Shown here one piece after another: positions 17,409-26,656 of a stretch of 64,000 bases of DNA (position 1 is its first letter; the number at the start of each line of letters is the position of its first letter). The position numbers were made by a program, and so were the translations under genes. Source of the DNA: Trichocoleus desertorum NBK24 (lineage in GTDB: Bacteria; Cyanobacteriota; Cyanobacteriia; FACHB-46); NCBI RefSeq assembly GCF_030409055.1, contig NZ_CP116619.1, positions 4,543,628-4,607,627 of the forward strand, written 5' to 3'. The notes beneath the pieces are model-generated. The model did no database searches, was not told the DNA's origin, and saw only the letters and a list, made by a program, of their open reading frames with translations.

Positions 17409-19190
17409 ATGTTCTCTGCCGCTTTTTTGACTCTACCGCTGCGTCGTTTGGGTTTAGTTGCTTTGGTCGCGACTGTGGCGATCGCTCTGAGTGCCTGCAA
17501 TCCTACCAACTTTAAAACTGAAGCCGCCCAGGTGCCTCAGCTAGTGGTTAGCACCCTCAGCGACCCCAAAACCTTCAACTACCCCCTCAACCAAGAGGCT
17601 CCTAACGTTTTCACCTACATTTACGAAGGGTTGATCACGGAAAACGGCTACAGCGAAATTGAGCCAGCGTTGGCAGAATCTTGGGAGATTTCGGAGGATA
17701 AGCGGCGGATTGTCTTTACCCTACGCGACGGCTTGAAGTGGTCAGATGGAGCACCTCTAACAGCAGACGACGTCACGTTTACTTATAACGACATCTACTT
17801 CAACGAAAAAATTCCTACTGATACTAGGGACGTTTTGCGAATTGGTGAAAGTGGAGCTTTGCCGACTGTCCGCAAACTTGACGATCGCCGGATTGAATTT
17901 ACGATACCAGAACCATTTGCGCCGTTTCTTCGCATCACTGGGCTACCCATTCTGCCTCGTCACGCCCTGATTGATTCTGTCAAAACCTTGGGTTCAGATG
18001 GTAATCCTAAGTTTTTGTCGCTCTGGGGCGTTGATACCGATCCCAGCAAGATTGTGGTCAATGGTCTTTATATGCTGGCAGGCTATGTCCCCAGTCAGCG
18101 AGTGATTTTCCAACGCAATCCTTACTACTGGCGTAGGGACGCTCAAGGCAACGCGCTGCCCTATATCGAACGCTTTATTTGGCAGATTGTTGAATCTACT
18201 GATACCTCGTTGCTGCAATTCCGTTCTGGTGGCTTGGACCTTTTAGGAGTTCAGCCCGAAAATTTCTCGCTGCTAAAGGGAGAAGAAAAACGCGGCAAAT
18301 TCGAGATTTACAATGGTGGTCCGGCGGCAGGTACCAATTTTCTTTCCTTTAATCTCAATAAAGCTCGGCAGGCGGATGGTCGTCCCATCGTAGACCCGAT
18401 TAAGTCCAAGTGGTTTAATACGCTGGCGTTTCGGCAGGCAGTTGCCTATGCGCTCGATCGCCAGACCATGATCAACAACACATTTCGGGGAATTGGGCAG
18501 CCGCAGAACTCTCCTATTTCCGTGCAAAGCCCCTACTATCTCTCACCGGAAGAGGGCTTGAAGGTTTATGATCACAACCCTGAAAAAGCGAAGCAGTTAT
18601 TGCTGGGAGCTGGGTTCAAATACAATGCCCAGGGCCAGTTGCAAGATGCGGATGGCAATCTGGTGCGTTTCACCTTAATTACCAATTCTGGTAACAAAAT
18701 CCGGGAGGCGATGGGGGCGCAAGTGAAGCAAGACCTCCAGAAAATTGGGATTCAAGTGGATTTCAATCCGATCAACTTCAACATCCTGGTTGAAAAACTT
18801 TCTACGACTAGAGATTGGGATGCCTATCTGCTGGGCTTAACTGGAGGCGTCGAACCCAACGATGGCGCAAATGTGTGGTTGAGCCGAGGCGGATTACACA
18901 GCTTTAATCAAGGCCCAACGCCGGGACAGCCTCCCATTCAGGGTTGGGAAGTAACAGAGTGGGAAAAGGAGATCGATCGCCTCTATATTCAGGGAGCGCA
19001 AGAGCTGGACGAAACCAAGCGTAAAGCTATCTATGCTAAGACGCAACAGATTACTCAAGAGCAGGTGCCTGTGATTTATCTGGTCAATCCGCTCTCTTTG
19101 TCAGCAGTGCGCGATCGCGTTGAAGGGGTGAAGTTTACAGCCTTAGGCGGTTCTCTCTGGAACATTTACGAACTCAAGCTCACTGAGTAA
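17409..19190 (+). CDS. Peptide/nickel-type ABC transporter substrate-binding lipoprotein (copy 1)
   Basis: Periplasmic binding protein of the DppA/OppA cluster, 593 residues. Lipoprotein signal: hydrophobic stretch then LSAC (Cys near residue 30). Family features: FNYPLNQEAPNVFTYIYEGL, LRDGLKWSDGAPLTADDVTFTY, FRQAVAYALDRQTMI and the C-terminal QVPVIYLVNP. The next gene encodes a close paralogue in the same orientation, so the two arose by tandem duplication. No DppB/C/D/F-type permease or ATPase gene is nearby; the transporter core must be elsewhere, or the proteins act with a distant system. The ligand is unknown. Confidence 0.9.
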   Translation: MFSAAFLTLPLRRLGLVALVATVAIALSACNPTNFKTEAAQVPQLVVSTLSDPKTFNYPLNQEAPNVFTYIYEGLITENGYSEIEPALAESWEISEDKRRIVFTLRDGLKWSDGAPLTADDVTFTYNDIYFNEKIPTDTRDVLRIGESGALPTVRKLDDRRIEFTIPEPFAPFLRITGLPILPRHALIDSVKTLGSDGNPKFLSLWGVDTDPSKIVVNGLYMLAGYVPSQRVIFQRNPYYWRRDAQGNALPYIERFIWQIVESTDTSLLQFRSGGLDLLGVQPENFSLLKGEEKRGKFEIYNGGPAAGTNFLSFNLNKARQADGRPIVDPIKSKWFNTLAFRQAVAYALDRQTMINNTFRGIGQPQNSPISVQSPYYLSPEEGLKVYDHNPEKAKQLLLGAGFKYNAQGQLQDADGNLVRFTLITNSGNKIREAMGAQVKQDLQKIGIQVDFNPINFNILVEKLSTTRDWDAYLLGLTGGVEPNDGANVWLSRGGLHSFNQGPTPGQPPIQGWEVTEWEKEIDRLYIQGAQELDETKRKAIYAKTQQITQEQVPVIYLVNPLSLSAVRDRVEGVKFTALGGSLWNIYELKLTE

Positions 19191-19269
19191 TTTGCCCAGA
19201 AGTAGCAATGATTCAGACACTAGCAACTCAGCGGTTTATGATGCGGAAAAGCTTTGCCACTCCGTCACC

Positions 19270-21105
19270 ATGACCGCTATTTCTTGTGCGATGAAATTGC
19301 TCCGTCGCTGGTTCTCTGTTCTGCTGGTACTGACTTTGGCGATCGCGCTGCTCTTCGGGTTAACGGGATGTCGCCCGACGGAGTTTCGCACTGCCGCAGC
19401 CCAAGTGCCGCAATTAGTTCTGACGGCGCTGAGTGATCCCAAAACGTTTAATCCTGTCTTTAACCAGGAGTTTCCTAACGTGTTTCTCTTTACCGAGGAG
19501 CACCTGTTACGTGAAAACGGAGTCACGGGTGAAGTAGAACCTGCTCTGGCAGAAGCCTGGAGCATTTCAGCCGATAAGCAGCGGATAGTTTTCAACCTCA
19601 GGCCAAATCTGCAATGGTCGGATGGGCAACCCCTAACTGCTGCCGATGTGGTCTTTACCTTTGACCAGGTGATCTTTAACCCAAAAATTCCGACGGATTA
19701 CGCCGATACCTTGCGGATTGGAGTGAGCCGAGCTTTCCCTCAGGTGCGCCAACTAGACGATCGCCGAGTGGAATTTATTTTGCCCGAACCGTTTGCGCCG
19801 TTGTTGCGATCGCTAGCTGGGCACGACGGTGCGCCGATTTTGCCCAAGCATGTTTTGGAGCGCTCAATCCAGACCGTTGGGTCAGATGGTAACCCTCAGT
19901 TCATCTCCACCTGGACGACTGCCACGAACCCAAAACAACTGGTTGTTAATGGCCCTTATCAAGTCGAAAGCTACGTTTCGGGACAGCGGATCGTGTTTCG
20001 CCGCAACCCCTACTACTGGCGGCGCGATTCCCAAGGTCAACCCCTACCTTACGTCGAGCGGATTGTTTGGCAATTTATTGAGAATACTGATACTCAACTG
20101 CTCCGATTCCGCTCTGGGGACTTGGATGTGATGGGGGATGTGCGTCCTCTGCGTCCAGAGTACTTTTCGCTGCTCAAGCGTGAAGAAAAACGAGGCAAAT
20201 TCAAGCTTTATAATGGTGGGCCTTGGTCTGGCACCACCTATCTCACCTTTAACTTGACGGAAGCGAGAGACAAGAATAATCGGCCTTTTGTTGATCCAAT
20301 TAGGTCTAAGTGGTTCAATACCTTGGCCTTTCGACAAGCGATCGCCCATGCTATCGATCGCCCCCGTATGAACAACAACCTGTTTCGCGGCATCAGCGAG
20401 TTACAGGATTCCCCCGTTTCCGTCCAAAGCCCTTACTACCTCTCACCCCAAGAAGGGCTCAAAACCTACGACTACAATCAGCAAAAAGCGAGACAGCTCT
20501 TGGAAGGCGCTGGCTTTAAGTACAACGCCCAAGGCCAACTACTCGATGCTGAAAGCCATCTAGTCCGCTTTACATTACTCACTAATGCCGAAAATCGACA
20601 GCGCGTGGCGATGGGAGCACAGATTAAGCAAGACCTCAGCGCCATTGGCATTCAAGTTGATTTCACCCCGATTAGCTTTAATACCTTGCTCGACAAAGTT
20701 TCTAGTTCACGGGATTGGGAAGCCCACATGATTGGCTTTACAGGCGGGATTGAACCCCACGGTGCCGCAAATCTCTGGATGAGTAGTGGCGGGTCGCACA
20801 GCTTGAATCTGAAGCAACAGCCAGGACAGCCGCCCATTCAAGGTTGGCAACCTAAAGATTGGGAGTTAGAAATCGATCGCCTGTATACCGCTGGAGCCAG
20901 AGAGCTAGATGAAACCAAACGTAAAGCAATTTATGGCGACTTTCAGCGGATTGTGCAAGAGCAGTTGCCCGTGATTTACCTGGTGAATGAGATTGCGATC
21001 GTAGCGGTACGCGATCGCGTCCAAGGGTTGAAGTATACAGGTTTACCGAGTTGGGGCTTATGGAATATTCCGGAACTTAAAATTGAAGACAATCAAGCTA
21101 ATTAA
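19270..21105 (+). CDS. Peptide/nickel-type ABC transporter substrate-binding lipoprotein (copy 2)
   Basis: Tandem paralogue of the preceding gene. The ATG at 19270 places the RR pair at the same distance from the start as in copy 1 (11 residues); an ATG at 19291 (MKLLRRWFS) is also possible, while the frame upstream to 19192 is not conserved. The lipobox is LTGC. Parallel blocks: LSDPKTFNPVFNQEFPNVFL, WSDGQPLTAADVVFTFDQ, FRQAIAHAIDRPRMN, QLPVIYLVNEI. Differences cluster around the ligand-cleft segments, so the copies may have different specificities. The stop is 11 bp before larB. Confidence 0.9.
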   Translation: MTAISCAMKLLRRWFSVLLVLTLAIALLFGLTGCRPTEFRTAAAQVPQLVLTALSDPKTFNPVFNQEFPNVFLFTEEHLLRENGVTGEVEPALAEAWSISADKQRIVFNLRPNLQWSDGQPLTAADVVFTFDQVIFNPKIPTDYADTLRIGVSRAFPQVRQLDDRRVEFILPEPFAPLLRSLAGHDGAPILPKHVLERSIQTVGSDGNPQFISTWTTATNPKQLVVNGPYQVESYVSGQRIVFRRNPYYWRRDSQGQPLPYVERIVWQFIENTDTQLLRFRSGDLDVMGDVRPLRPEYFSLLKREEKRGKFKLYNGGPWSGTTYLTFNLTEARDKNNRPFVDPIRSKWFNTLAFRQAIAHAIDRPRMNNNLFRGISELQDSPVSVQSPYYLSPQEGLKTYDYNQQKARQLLEGAGFKYNAQGQLLDAESHLVRFTLLTNAENRQRVAMGAQIKQDLSAIGIQVDFTPISFNTLLDKVSSSRDWEAHMIGFTGGIEPHGAANLWMSSGGSHSLNLKQQPGQPPIQGWQPKDWELEIDRLYTAGARELDETKRKAIYGDFQRIVQEQLPVIYLVNEIAIVAVRDRVQGLKYTGLPSWGLWNIPELKIEDNQAN

Positions 21106-21116
21106 CTCTGAATCCT

Positions 21117-21887
21117 GTGACTCAACCCGAAGCCATCCGTCTCCTCCTGCAAGCTGTAGCCCACGGTGAAGTCAGCCCTGACTCAGCCCTAGAAAAACTC
21201 AAGCACTTTGATTTTGAACCCGTTGAAGATTTTGCTCGTGTTGATCACCACCGTACCTTGCGCACAGGTTTTCCTGAGGTGATTTGGGGGCCTGGAAAAA
21301 CTCCAGAGCAGATCATTGAAATTATTAAAGTCATGCGCGATCGCAATCCAGTCGTCATGGCGACTCGGATCGAGCCTGAGGTGTTCGCTCAGCTACAAGC
21401 CCATATCCCAGAACTGCACTACTACGCCCTAGCCCGGATTTGTGCCTTGGTGCCTGCACACTTAGAACCTCGCCACTCCGGCACGATTGGCTTGCTTTCA
21501 GCAGGTACAGCCGATCTGTCTGTCGCCGAAGAAGCGGCCATCACTGCCGAACTGTCTGGTTTCCGAGTCAAGCGATTTTGGGATGTGGGGGTCGCTGGCA
21601 TTCACCGTTTACTGAGTAACCGTCAGGCGATCGCAGAAGCAGATGTGCTGATTGTGGTGGCAGGCATGGAAGGAGCCTTGCCCAGCGTTGTCGGCGGCTT
21701 AACTGACTGCCCAGTGATCGCAGTGCCCACCAGTATTGGCTATGGGGCAAGCTTCAATGGCTTAGCCGCCTTATTGACCATGCTCAACTCCTGTGCCGCT
21801 GGGATTGGGGTGGTGAATATTGACAACGGTTTTGGAGCCGCAGTTCTGGCAGGCCAAATCTTACGGACGGCTCAGAAGCTGCGATAA
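21117..21887 (+). CDS. larB: LarB-type nickel-pincer cofactor biosynthesis protein
   Basis: 256 residues starting with GTG at 21117. The C-terminal two thirds is a PurE/AIR-carboxylase-like fold (GTIGLLSAGTADLSVAEEAA, VLIVVAGMEGALPSVVGGL, PVIAVPTSIGYGASFNG), and the N-terminal region has the LarB pattern (FARVDHHRTLRTGFPEVIWGPGKTPEQI). LarB carboxylates and hydrolyses nicotinic acid adenine dinucleotide in the first step of the nickel-pincer nucleotide cofactor of lactate racemase. LarC and LarE genes are not in the window. A D-lactate dehydrogenase gene lies 9 kb upstream. Cyanobacteria often carry isolated larB genes, so the real role may differ. Confidence 0.88.
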   Translation: MTQPEAIRLLLQAVAHGEVSPDSALEKLKHFDFEPVEDFARVDHHRTLRTGFPEVIWGPGKTPEQIIEIIKVMRDRNPVVMATRIEPEVFAQLQAHIPELHYYALARICALVPAHLEPRHSGTIGLLSAGTADLSVAEEAAITAELSGFRVKRFWDVGVAGIHRLLSNRQAIAEADVLIVVAGMEGALPSVVGGLTDCPVIAVPTSIGYGASFNGLAALLTMLNSCAAGIGVVNIDNGFGAAVLAGQILRTAQKLR

Positions 21888-22020
21888 AGATCTGCGAGTA
21901 TACCTGGAACCCAGCAAAGGTTTGGTGAATTCTACAGTAGCTATTTCATCTTTTTGGCACGAGGGGCGCCACCATCTCAATCAGCCAATTTAGCTTCTGA
22001 GTTGCAATTCATCCCTGACA

Positions 22021-22548
22021 ATGGAAACGTCAATCGCAGATCTTTGGGTTCGTCAAGTGGCTGCTAGCGCGATCGCTGGGTACCAGAAACATCTCTCCCC
22101 TCACAAAGGCTTCTCCTGTGCCCATCGCCTGCTGCATAGGGGTGAGTCCTGCTCGCAATATGTGAAGCGGATGATTCTAGAGCAAGGCTTGTGGGCCGCT
22201 ATTCCAGCGATGCGATCGCGCTTTGCGGAGTGCAAGGTTGCCAACCAGGTTTTGCAAGCTCGGCGAACCCGCCACCTGCTACAAGCTCAAAGCAGAAGGA
22301 CGCGAGATGCAGACAAACCAGGCGATCGCGGCTCTCATTCGCCCGACTCCTGTTCTGGAGCAGATGAGTTGGTTTCTTGCCTTGACTGCGCTGAGCCTTG
22401 CTCAGAAATCGATTGCAACAGCTTCGATTGCAGCCTAGGAGAACAGGAAAACTGCGCTGACCTTGACTGCGGTTCTGGCTTAGACTGCTCTGGTTTAGAT
22501 TGCTCTAGTTGCGACTGTGGCAGTGGTGATTGCGGGAGTTGTGGCTAA
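22021..22548 (+). CDS. YidD-like protein with Cys-rich C-terminal tail
   Basis: 175 residues in two parts. The N-terminal part (about 15-75: IAGYQKHLSPHKGFSCAHRL, ESCSQYVKRMILEQG, then AIPAMRSRFAEC) matches the YidD/DUF37 membrane-insertion efficiency factor, including the paired Cys of the motif. The rest is unusual: after a basic, polar linker come about 66 residues with 14 cysteines, eight of them in Asp-Cys pairs (LDCSGLDCSSCDCGSGDC). This resembles a metallothionein-like or Fe-S/metal-binding tail. Typical YidD proteins are only 70-100 residues. Function of the tail is unknown. The gene stands alone between larB and cyanoP. Confidence 0.75.
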   Translation: METSIADLWVRQVAASAIAGYQKHLSPHKGFSCAHRLLHRGESCSQYVKRMILEQGLWAAIPAMRSRFAECKVANQVLQARRTRHLLQAQSRRTRDADKPGDRGSHSPDSCSGADELVSCLDCAEPCSEIDCNSFDCSLGEQENCADLDCGSGLDCSGLDCSSCDCGSGDCGSCG

Positions 22549-22687
22549 GCAATCATCAATCTGAGCAATCCTTCCTGCTGCCAAATTCCCTCCAAATGAG
22601 ACAATAAAGGCACAAAACCACGGCACCAGCGAGTTATTGGATTAGCTCCAGGCGTTGCTTGGTTAGTACATCGGGAAAGGAATCACA

Positions 22688-23230
22688 ATGCTGAGAAAAA
22701 TCGCAGCACTCTTGATTGTTTTATGTCTCAACCTCTCTGGTTGCACTGCTTCAGCCACCAGCGGCATGACCAGTTATATTGATAGTATTGATGGCTATCA
22801 GTTTTTGTATCCGCTTGGCTGGACCGAAGTAAAAGTCACCAACGGCCCGGATGTCGTGCTGCATGATTTGATCGAACCGACTGAAAATGTCAGCATTGTG
22901 ATCAATCCCGTCCCCAACCAAAAAAAACTAGAAGATTTAGGCAGTCCAGGTGAAGTTGGCTATCAGCTTTCCAAAAGTGCGATCGCTCCAGTAGGTTCTA
23001 ATCGCAAAGCTGAACTCGTTACCGCCGACTCCCGCGAGTTCAACGGCAAAACCTATTACACCTTGGAATATGCAGTTCAGCTTCCTAACAACCAACAACG
23101 CCACAATCTCGCTAGTGTAGTGGTGAGTAATGGGCGGCTCTACACGTTGAATGCTTCTACCACTGAGCAACGCTGGCCCAAAGTGCATCGTTTATTAACA
23201 AACGTTGTTAATTCTTTTTCAGTTAATTAA
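22688..23230 (+). CDS. psbP2: CyanoP (PsbP-like photosystem II assembly lipoprotein)
   Basis: 180 residues with a lipoprotein signal ending LSGC (Cys19). The mature protein has the PsbP fold pattern: [41 protein letters not shown], and the end [28 protein letters not shown]. CyanoP is a lumenal lipoprotein that assists early photosystem II assembly and, unlike plant PsbP, is not essential for oxygen evolution. The maf gene follows after 20 bp, a pairing I recall from other cyanobacteria. The symbol is a common label; cyanoP is used equally. Confidence 0.9.
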   Translation: MLRKIAALLIVLCLNLSGCTASATSGMTSYIDSIDGYQFLYPLGWTEVKVTNGPDVVLHDLIEPTENVSIVINPVPNQKKLEDLGSPGEVGYQLSKSAIAPVGSNRKAELVTADSREFNGKTYYTLEYAVQLPNNQQRHNLASVVVSNGRLYTLNASTTEQRWPKVHRLLTNVVNSFSVN

Positions 23231-23250
23231 GTCCAGTTAGTGAAGGTTGG

Positions 23251-23856
23251 ATGGGTATCCCACAGTTTGTTTTAGCCTCCGCTTCTCCCGCTCGTCGGCG
23301 CTTGTTGCAAAACGCGGGCATTCAGCCGCTTGTCAGTCAGAGCAATTTCGACGAATCTCTGGTACAACTAACCAATCCAGCAGACTTAGTACAAACGCTG
23401 GCGCTGCGTAAAGCTGAAACCGTCACCCCTTACTTCACAGAAGCCCTGATTTTAGGATGCGACTCTGTTTTAGCCATTGATGGCGAAATTCATGGCAAAC
23501 CTGCTGATGCAGCCGATGCGATCGCCCGTTGGCAGCAAATGCGAGGCAAAGTCGGCGACTTATATACAGGCCACGCTCTGATTGACCTCACCCAAAATAA
23601 ATCTTTAGTGCGTTGCCGTGTGACTCGCGTCTACTTTGCCAATATCAGCGATCGCCAGATTGAGGCATACGTGGCGACAGGGGAGCCGTTAGGTTGTGCT
23701 GGCTGTTTTGCGCTAGAAGGTAAAGGTAGCGCCTTTGTCGAGAAACTAGAAGGCTGTCATACCAACGTTATCGGCTTGAGTATGCCCCTGCTCCGACAAA
23801 TGCTGAGCGATCTAGGCTACGACATTACTAACTTTTGGGGTAGGACTATTAGTTGA
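23251..23856 (+). CDS. maf: Maf-family nucleoside triphosphate pyrophosphatase
   Basis: 201 residues. Hydrolyses non-canonical or pyrimidine NTPs, and in bacteria is linked to septum formation. Motifs: [16 protein letters not shown] at the N-terminus, [25 protein letters not shown] (catalytic Asp), and the C-terminal [30 protein letters not shown] with TNVIGLSM. Start ATG at 23251, 20 bp after cyanoP, consistent with co-transcription. Confidence 0.93.
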   Translation: MGIPQFVLASASPARRRLLQNAGIQPLVSQSNFDESLVQLTNPADLVQTLALRKAETVTPYFTEALILGCDSVLAIDGEIHGKPADAADAIARWQQMRGKVGDLYTGHALIDLTQNKSLVRCRVTRVYFANISDRQIEAYVATGEPLGCAGCFALEGKGSAFVEKLEGCHTNVIGLSMPLLRQMLSDLGYDITNFWGRTIS

Positions 23857-24051
23857 TAGGTTAACCCAGTATTGTAACCAAAGGAGTATAAAGATTTCAA
23901 CAAAAACGGAGCATCTCTGACTAGACTGTAAATAGCAAGCAAATCCATGTGGTGGCCTGTCCTAGATCACATTGCCACAGCTCCATACCAGTTAAAGTTT
24001 GTATGAAGCTGGCTCGGAATCTTTTATTCCAGCAGTCATGAGTAAAGTCTG

Positions 24052-25182
24052 ATGGCTCCTTCATTAGCAGATCTATCTAATTTCCGCGCTAACATCCTGA
24101 ACCAAACGGCCCCAGGTCAACTTTGTGGTTCGGCTCAGTTGTTTCGCGATCGCTACAAAGTTTTGCGAGTTCTAGGTCGAGGTGGCTTTGGTGTCACTTT
24201 CCTAGCACGAGATGTCTCCCTGCCCTATCACCCGCTCTGTGTGATCAAGCAGCTATGCCCCAAAGTCAACGATCCTTTGACATTGGAGCGAGCCCGGAAG
24301 CGGTTTGAGCAGGAAGCCAAAACTCTGAGCAAATTAGGGAGCCATGCACAAATCCCTCAACTGTTGGACTATTTTGAGGCGGACGGCGAGTTTTACCTTG
24401 TGCAAGAGTACGTCCGTGGCTCTACTCTGACCCGTGAGATTCGGCGCTACGGTCCTCAGTCTGAAGCGGTGGTTAAGCGATTTTTGCTAGAGATGCTGCC
24501 GCTCCTGCGCTACATTCACAGCCATCGGGTGATTCATCGGGATATTAAGCCCCAAAACATTATTCGTTGCCGAGATGACGGTAGGCTGGTTCTGATTGAC
24601 TTTGGTGCTGTTAAGGAACAAATCGCACGATTAGAGGACACCAGTCAGCGAGCGCCTACTACCCATTTTATTGGTACTGTTGGTTTTGCTCCTCCAGAGC
24701 AGTTGTCCATGCGACCCGTCTTTGCTAGTGACCTCTACGCTCTGGGCGTTACTTGCGTGTATCTCCTCACAGGCAAGTCCCCCTTCGATTTTGACTACGA
24801 TCCCGCCACGGGAGAAATCGACTGGCAAGGGTCTGCCCAAGTTAGCGATCATTTTGCTCGCGTGCTCACCAAAATGTTGCACCATGCACCACGCGATCGC
24901 TATCAATCAGCCGATGCCTTGCTTCGGGCGCTCAATCTAGAGCCCTATCTCGATACCCTCTCCAATTGCATGATTGTGCAACCCCATCGCCCTGAACCGG
25001 AACATCCAAGTACTCATGGAGCGCGGGATGGATATCAGTCTCCCATTACCCGGACGGCGATCGCCATTCGAGAGTGGAGAGCAAAGTTACAAAACCGAGA
25101 TTTGATGAGGCGGAAACACCTAGTTCCTGTGGGTGCCGTTAGTACGCCTGCGCGCACTCAGTTTCGTCCTCAAGACACTTGA
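24052..25182 (+). CDS. Serine/threonine protein kinase
   Basis: Hanks-type kinase of 376 residues with the kinase domain at about 35-300. Catalytic elements are complete: glycine loop GRGGFGVTF, Lys66 (CVIKQL), HRDIKPQN with Asp164, and DFG with Asp183. The sequence after DFG (GAVKEQIARLE, GTVGFAPPEQL) is typical of cyanobacterial SpkB/SpkD-like kinases. The C-terminal 75 residues are basic and polar with no membrane helix, so the kinase is probably soluble. The target is unknown. A terminator-like hairpin follows at 25280. Confidence 0.93.
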   Translation: MAPSLADLSNFRANILNQTAPGQLCGSAQLFRDRYKVLRVLGRGGFGVTFLARDVSLPYHPLCVIKQLCPKVNDPLTLERARKRFEQEAKTLSKLGSHAQIPQLLDYFEADGEFYLVQEYVRGSTLTREIRRYGPQSEAVVKRFLLEMLPLLRYIHSHRVIHRDIKPQNIIRCRDDGRLVLIDFGAVKEQIARLEDTSQRAPTTHFIGTVGFAPPEQLSMRPVFASDLYALGVTCVYLLTGKSPFDFDYDPATGEIDWQGSAQVSDHFARVLTKMLHHAPRDRYQSADALLRALNLEPYLDTLSNCMIVQPHRPEPEHPSTHGARDGYQSPITRTAIAIREWRAKLQNRDLMRRKHLVPVGAVSTPARTQFRPQDT

Positions 25183-25279
25183 TGTCTTAGATGCATCCGG
25201 ATTCGTATGATGCCATGCACAAATCTTTGATCAGCATTTTGGATAAGTACTTCGGATGCCAGAGTTTTGTGGGAGCTAA

Positions 25280-25309
25280 TTGAACTTAGATTAAACTAAG
25301 TCAATTTTT
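25280..25309 (+). terminator. Terminator after the Ser/Thr kinase gene
   Basis: Stem TTGAACTTAG / CTAAGTCAA (one bulge), 6-nt loop, then TTTTT, about 100 bp past the stop. Confidence 0.6.
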
Positions 25310-25413
25310 AGATGAAGTTGACTCAGACTCCTTGATTTAGGCTTGGATATCTAGAAAACAGCAGTTATTCTGACTGTAAGGCTCTGTGTCCCTTCACTTT
25401 CTCGCGTAGTGCC

Positions 25414-26553
25414 ATGCCATTCTCGAAACAGCTTCCCGCTCCAGTGAGTCACCTAAAAGCCAGATTACGGGCTCTCAAGCGGCCTATGGTATGGGGACCT
25501 GGCATCATTCTGTTGCTGATTGTGTTTTTTACCCTAGAGTATTGGCTACATCCAGAGTGGTTTGACAACACCAGGAGCGCGACGAATGTAGAGGAGGGGT
25601 TTAACCCTTCAGTTTCCTTGGAAGACGGTGCCATTGGTGCAGACATCGACAGCTTGCCGTTGTTACTCAATCAGCTCAATGGAGTTGCGGCTGATGAAAC
25701 AGGAGATGCGGATCAGAAAAAAAACGACAAGACCGCTACAAAACCTAGCTTGTTTAGTGAACTGTTGAAGTCTCAGGAGCAAGCTACTAGTCCAAATGGC
25801 AACCTACCTAACAGCAATTCAGCGACGCCCCAATCATCCCCTAGCTCTTCCCTCCTCAGTGCTGGCAATGTCCCAGGTCAACCTTTAGTTGGTGCAACCC
25901 CTGAGTTGACAGGAATAGGTTCCTTCAGTCAGCCCTCCGCAGTTCCAAGTTCTTTGCTGCCTCAATCTGGGATCTCAACTTCAACTCCCAGCTTGAATCT
26001 CAATTCACCTAATGCTTCTAGCACCAATCCTTCGGCACCCGTCAGTGCCCTGCAAAGAGCGTTAGAACAGTCTCAAGCGCAAAATAACTCTACTGCTCCC
26101 TCAACCTCAGGCTCACCCACAGCCACTGAGCTAGGTAATAACGTTGCTGCGCCTATTTCAGCGACTCAGACCTATACTCAACCCGGTGCGATCGCGCCTG
26201 TAGGCAACAGCGGCATTAACTACAGTTCAACACCGGGTGTCAGCAGCGCACCTCCAAGCAATTCCTTCAACTATTTGACCCAACCGCAGCCAGGTAGCAA
26301 TGTACCTTCTGGCATTGAGCCTGTTGTGCCCACGGCTCCTGCAATTACCCCTGTGGTACCCAGTAGCAACCTAAACCCCAACTTCGGGCAGTCTTCCTTT
26401 CAGGGGCAAAACAACAACGGATTCAATAATTCCGGTTTTTCTGGCAATGCCGTCCAACCTAGCCAACTCAATCAGCAGCCTTTCTCGGTGCCTCGTCGGG
26501 TTCCGGGGCGCAACATTGGTGGAGGTCAGATTAATACCTTCTCCAATCCGTAA
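25414..26553 (+). CDS. Single-pass membrane protein with long Ser/Asn/Pro/Gln-rich region
   Basis: 379 residues, family not recognised. A basic N-terminus (HLKARLRALKRP) precedes one membrane helix (about 28-46, GPGIILLLIVFFTLEYWL). About 320 residues of low-complexity sequence follow, rich in Ser, Asn, Pro, Gln and Thr with few hydrophobic blocks (SGISTSTPSLNLNSPNASST), ending in VPRRVPGRNIGGGQ. The layout predicts an N-in protein with a flexible periplasmic or surface-exposed arm. It is flanked by a Ser/Thr kinase gene upstream and convergent icd. A strong hairpin terminator at 26576 closes the gene. Whether the tail is phosphorylated or wall-linked cannot be read from sequence. Confidence 0.7.
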   Translation: MPFSKQLPAPVSHLKARLRALKRPMVWGPGIILLLIVFFTLEYWLHPEWFDNTRSATNVEEGFNPSVSLEDGAIGADIDSLPLLLNQLNGVAADETGDADQKKNDKTATKPSLFSELLKSQEQATSPNGNLPNSNSATPQSSPSSSLLSAGNVPGQPLVGATPELTGIGSFSQPSAVPSSLLPQSGISTSTPSLNLNSPNASSTNPSAPVSALQRALEQSQAQNNSTAPSTSGSPTATELGNNVAAPISATQTYTQPGAIAPVGNSGINYSSTPGVSSAPPSNSFNYLTQPQPGSNVPSGIEPVVPTAPAITPVVPSSNLNPNFGQSSFQGQNNNGFNNSGFSGNAVQPSQLNQQPFSVPRRVPGRNIGGGQINTFSNP

Positions 26554-26575
26554 AAATTTTTAATCGGAATTTAGG

Positions 26576-26625
26576 AGCTAGGAGTCAGAATTTTATAGAG
26601 CTTCTGATTCCTAGCTTTGATTTTT
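26576..26625. terminator. Bidirectional terminator between convergent genes
   Basis: 15-nt arms AGCTAGGAGTCAGAA / TTCTGATTCCTAGCT pair at 14 of 15 positions around an 11-nt loop, with a T-rich tract on the right and an A-rich tract on the left. Confidence 0.75.
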
Positions 26626-26656
26626 GGCCTTTAGCTTCTCTCTACTGGCTCCTCTT

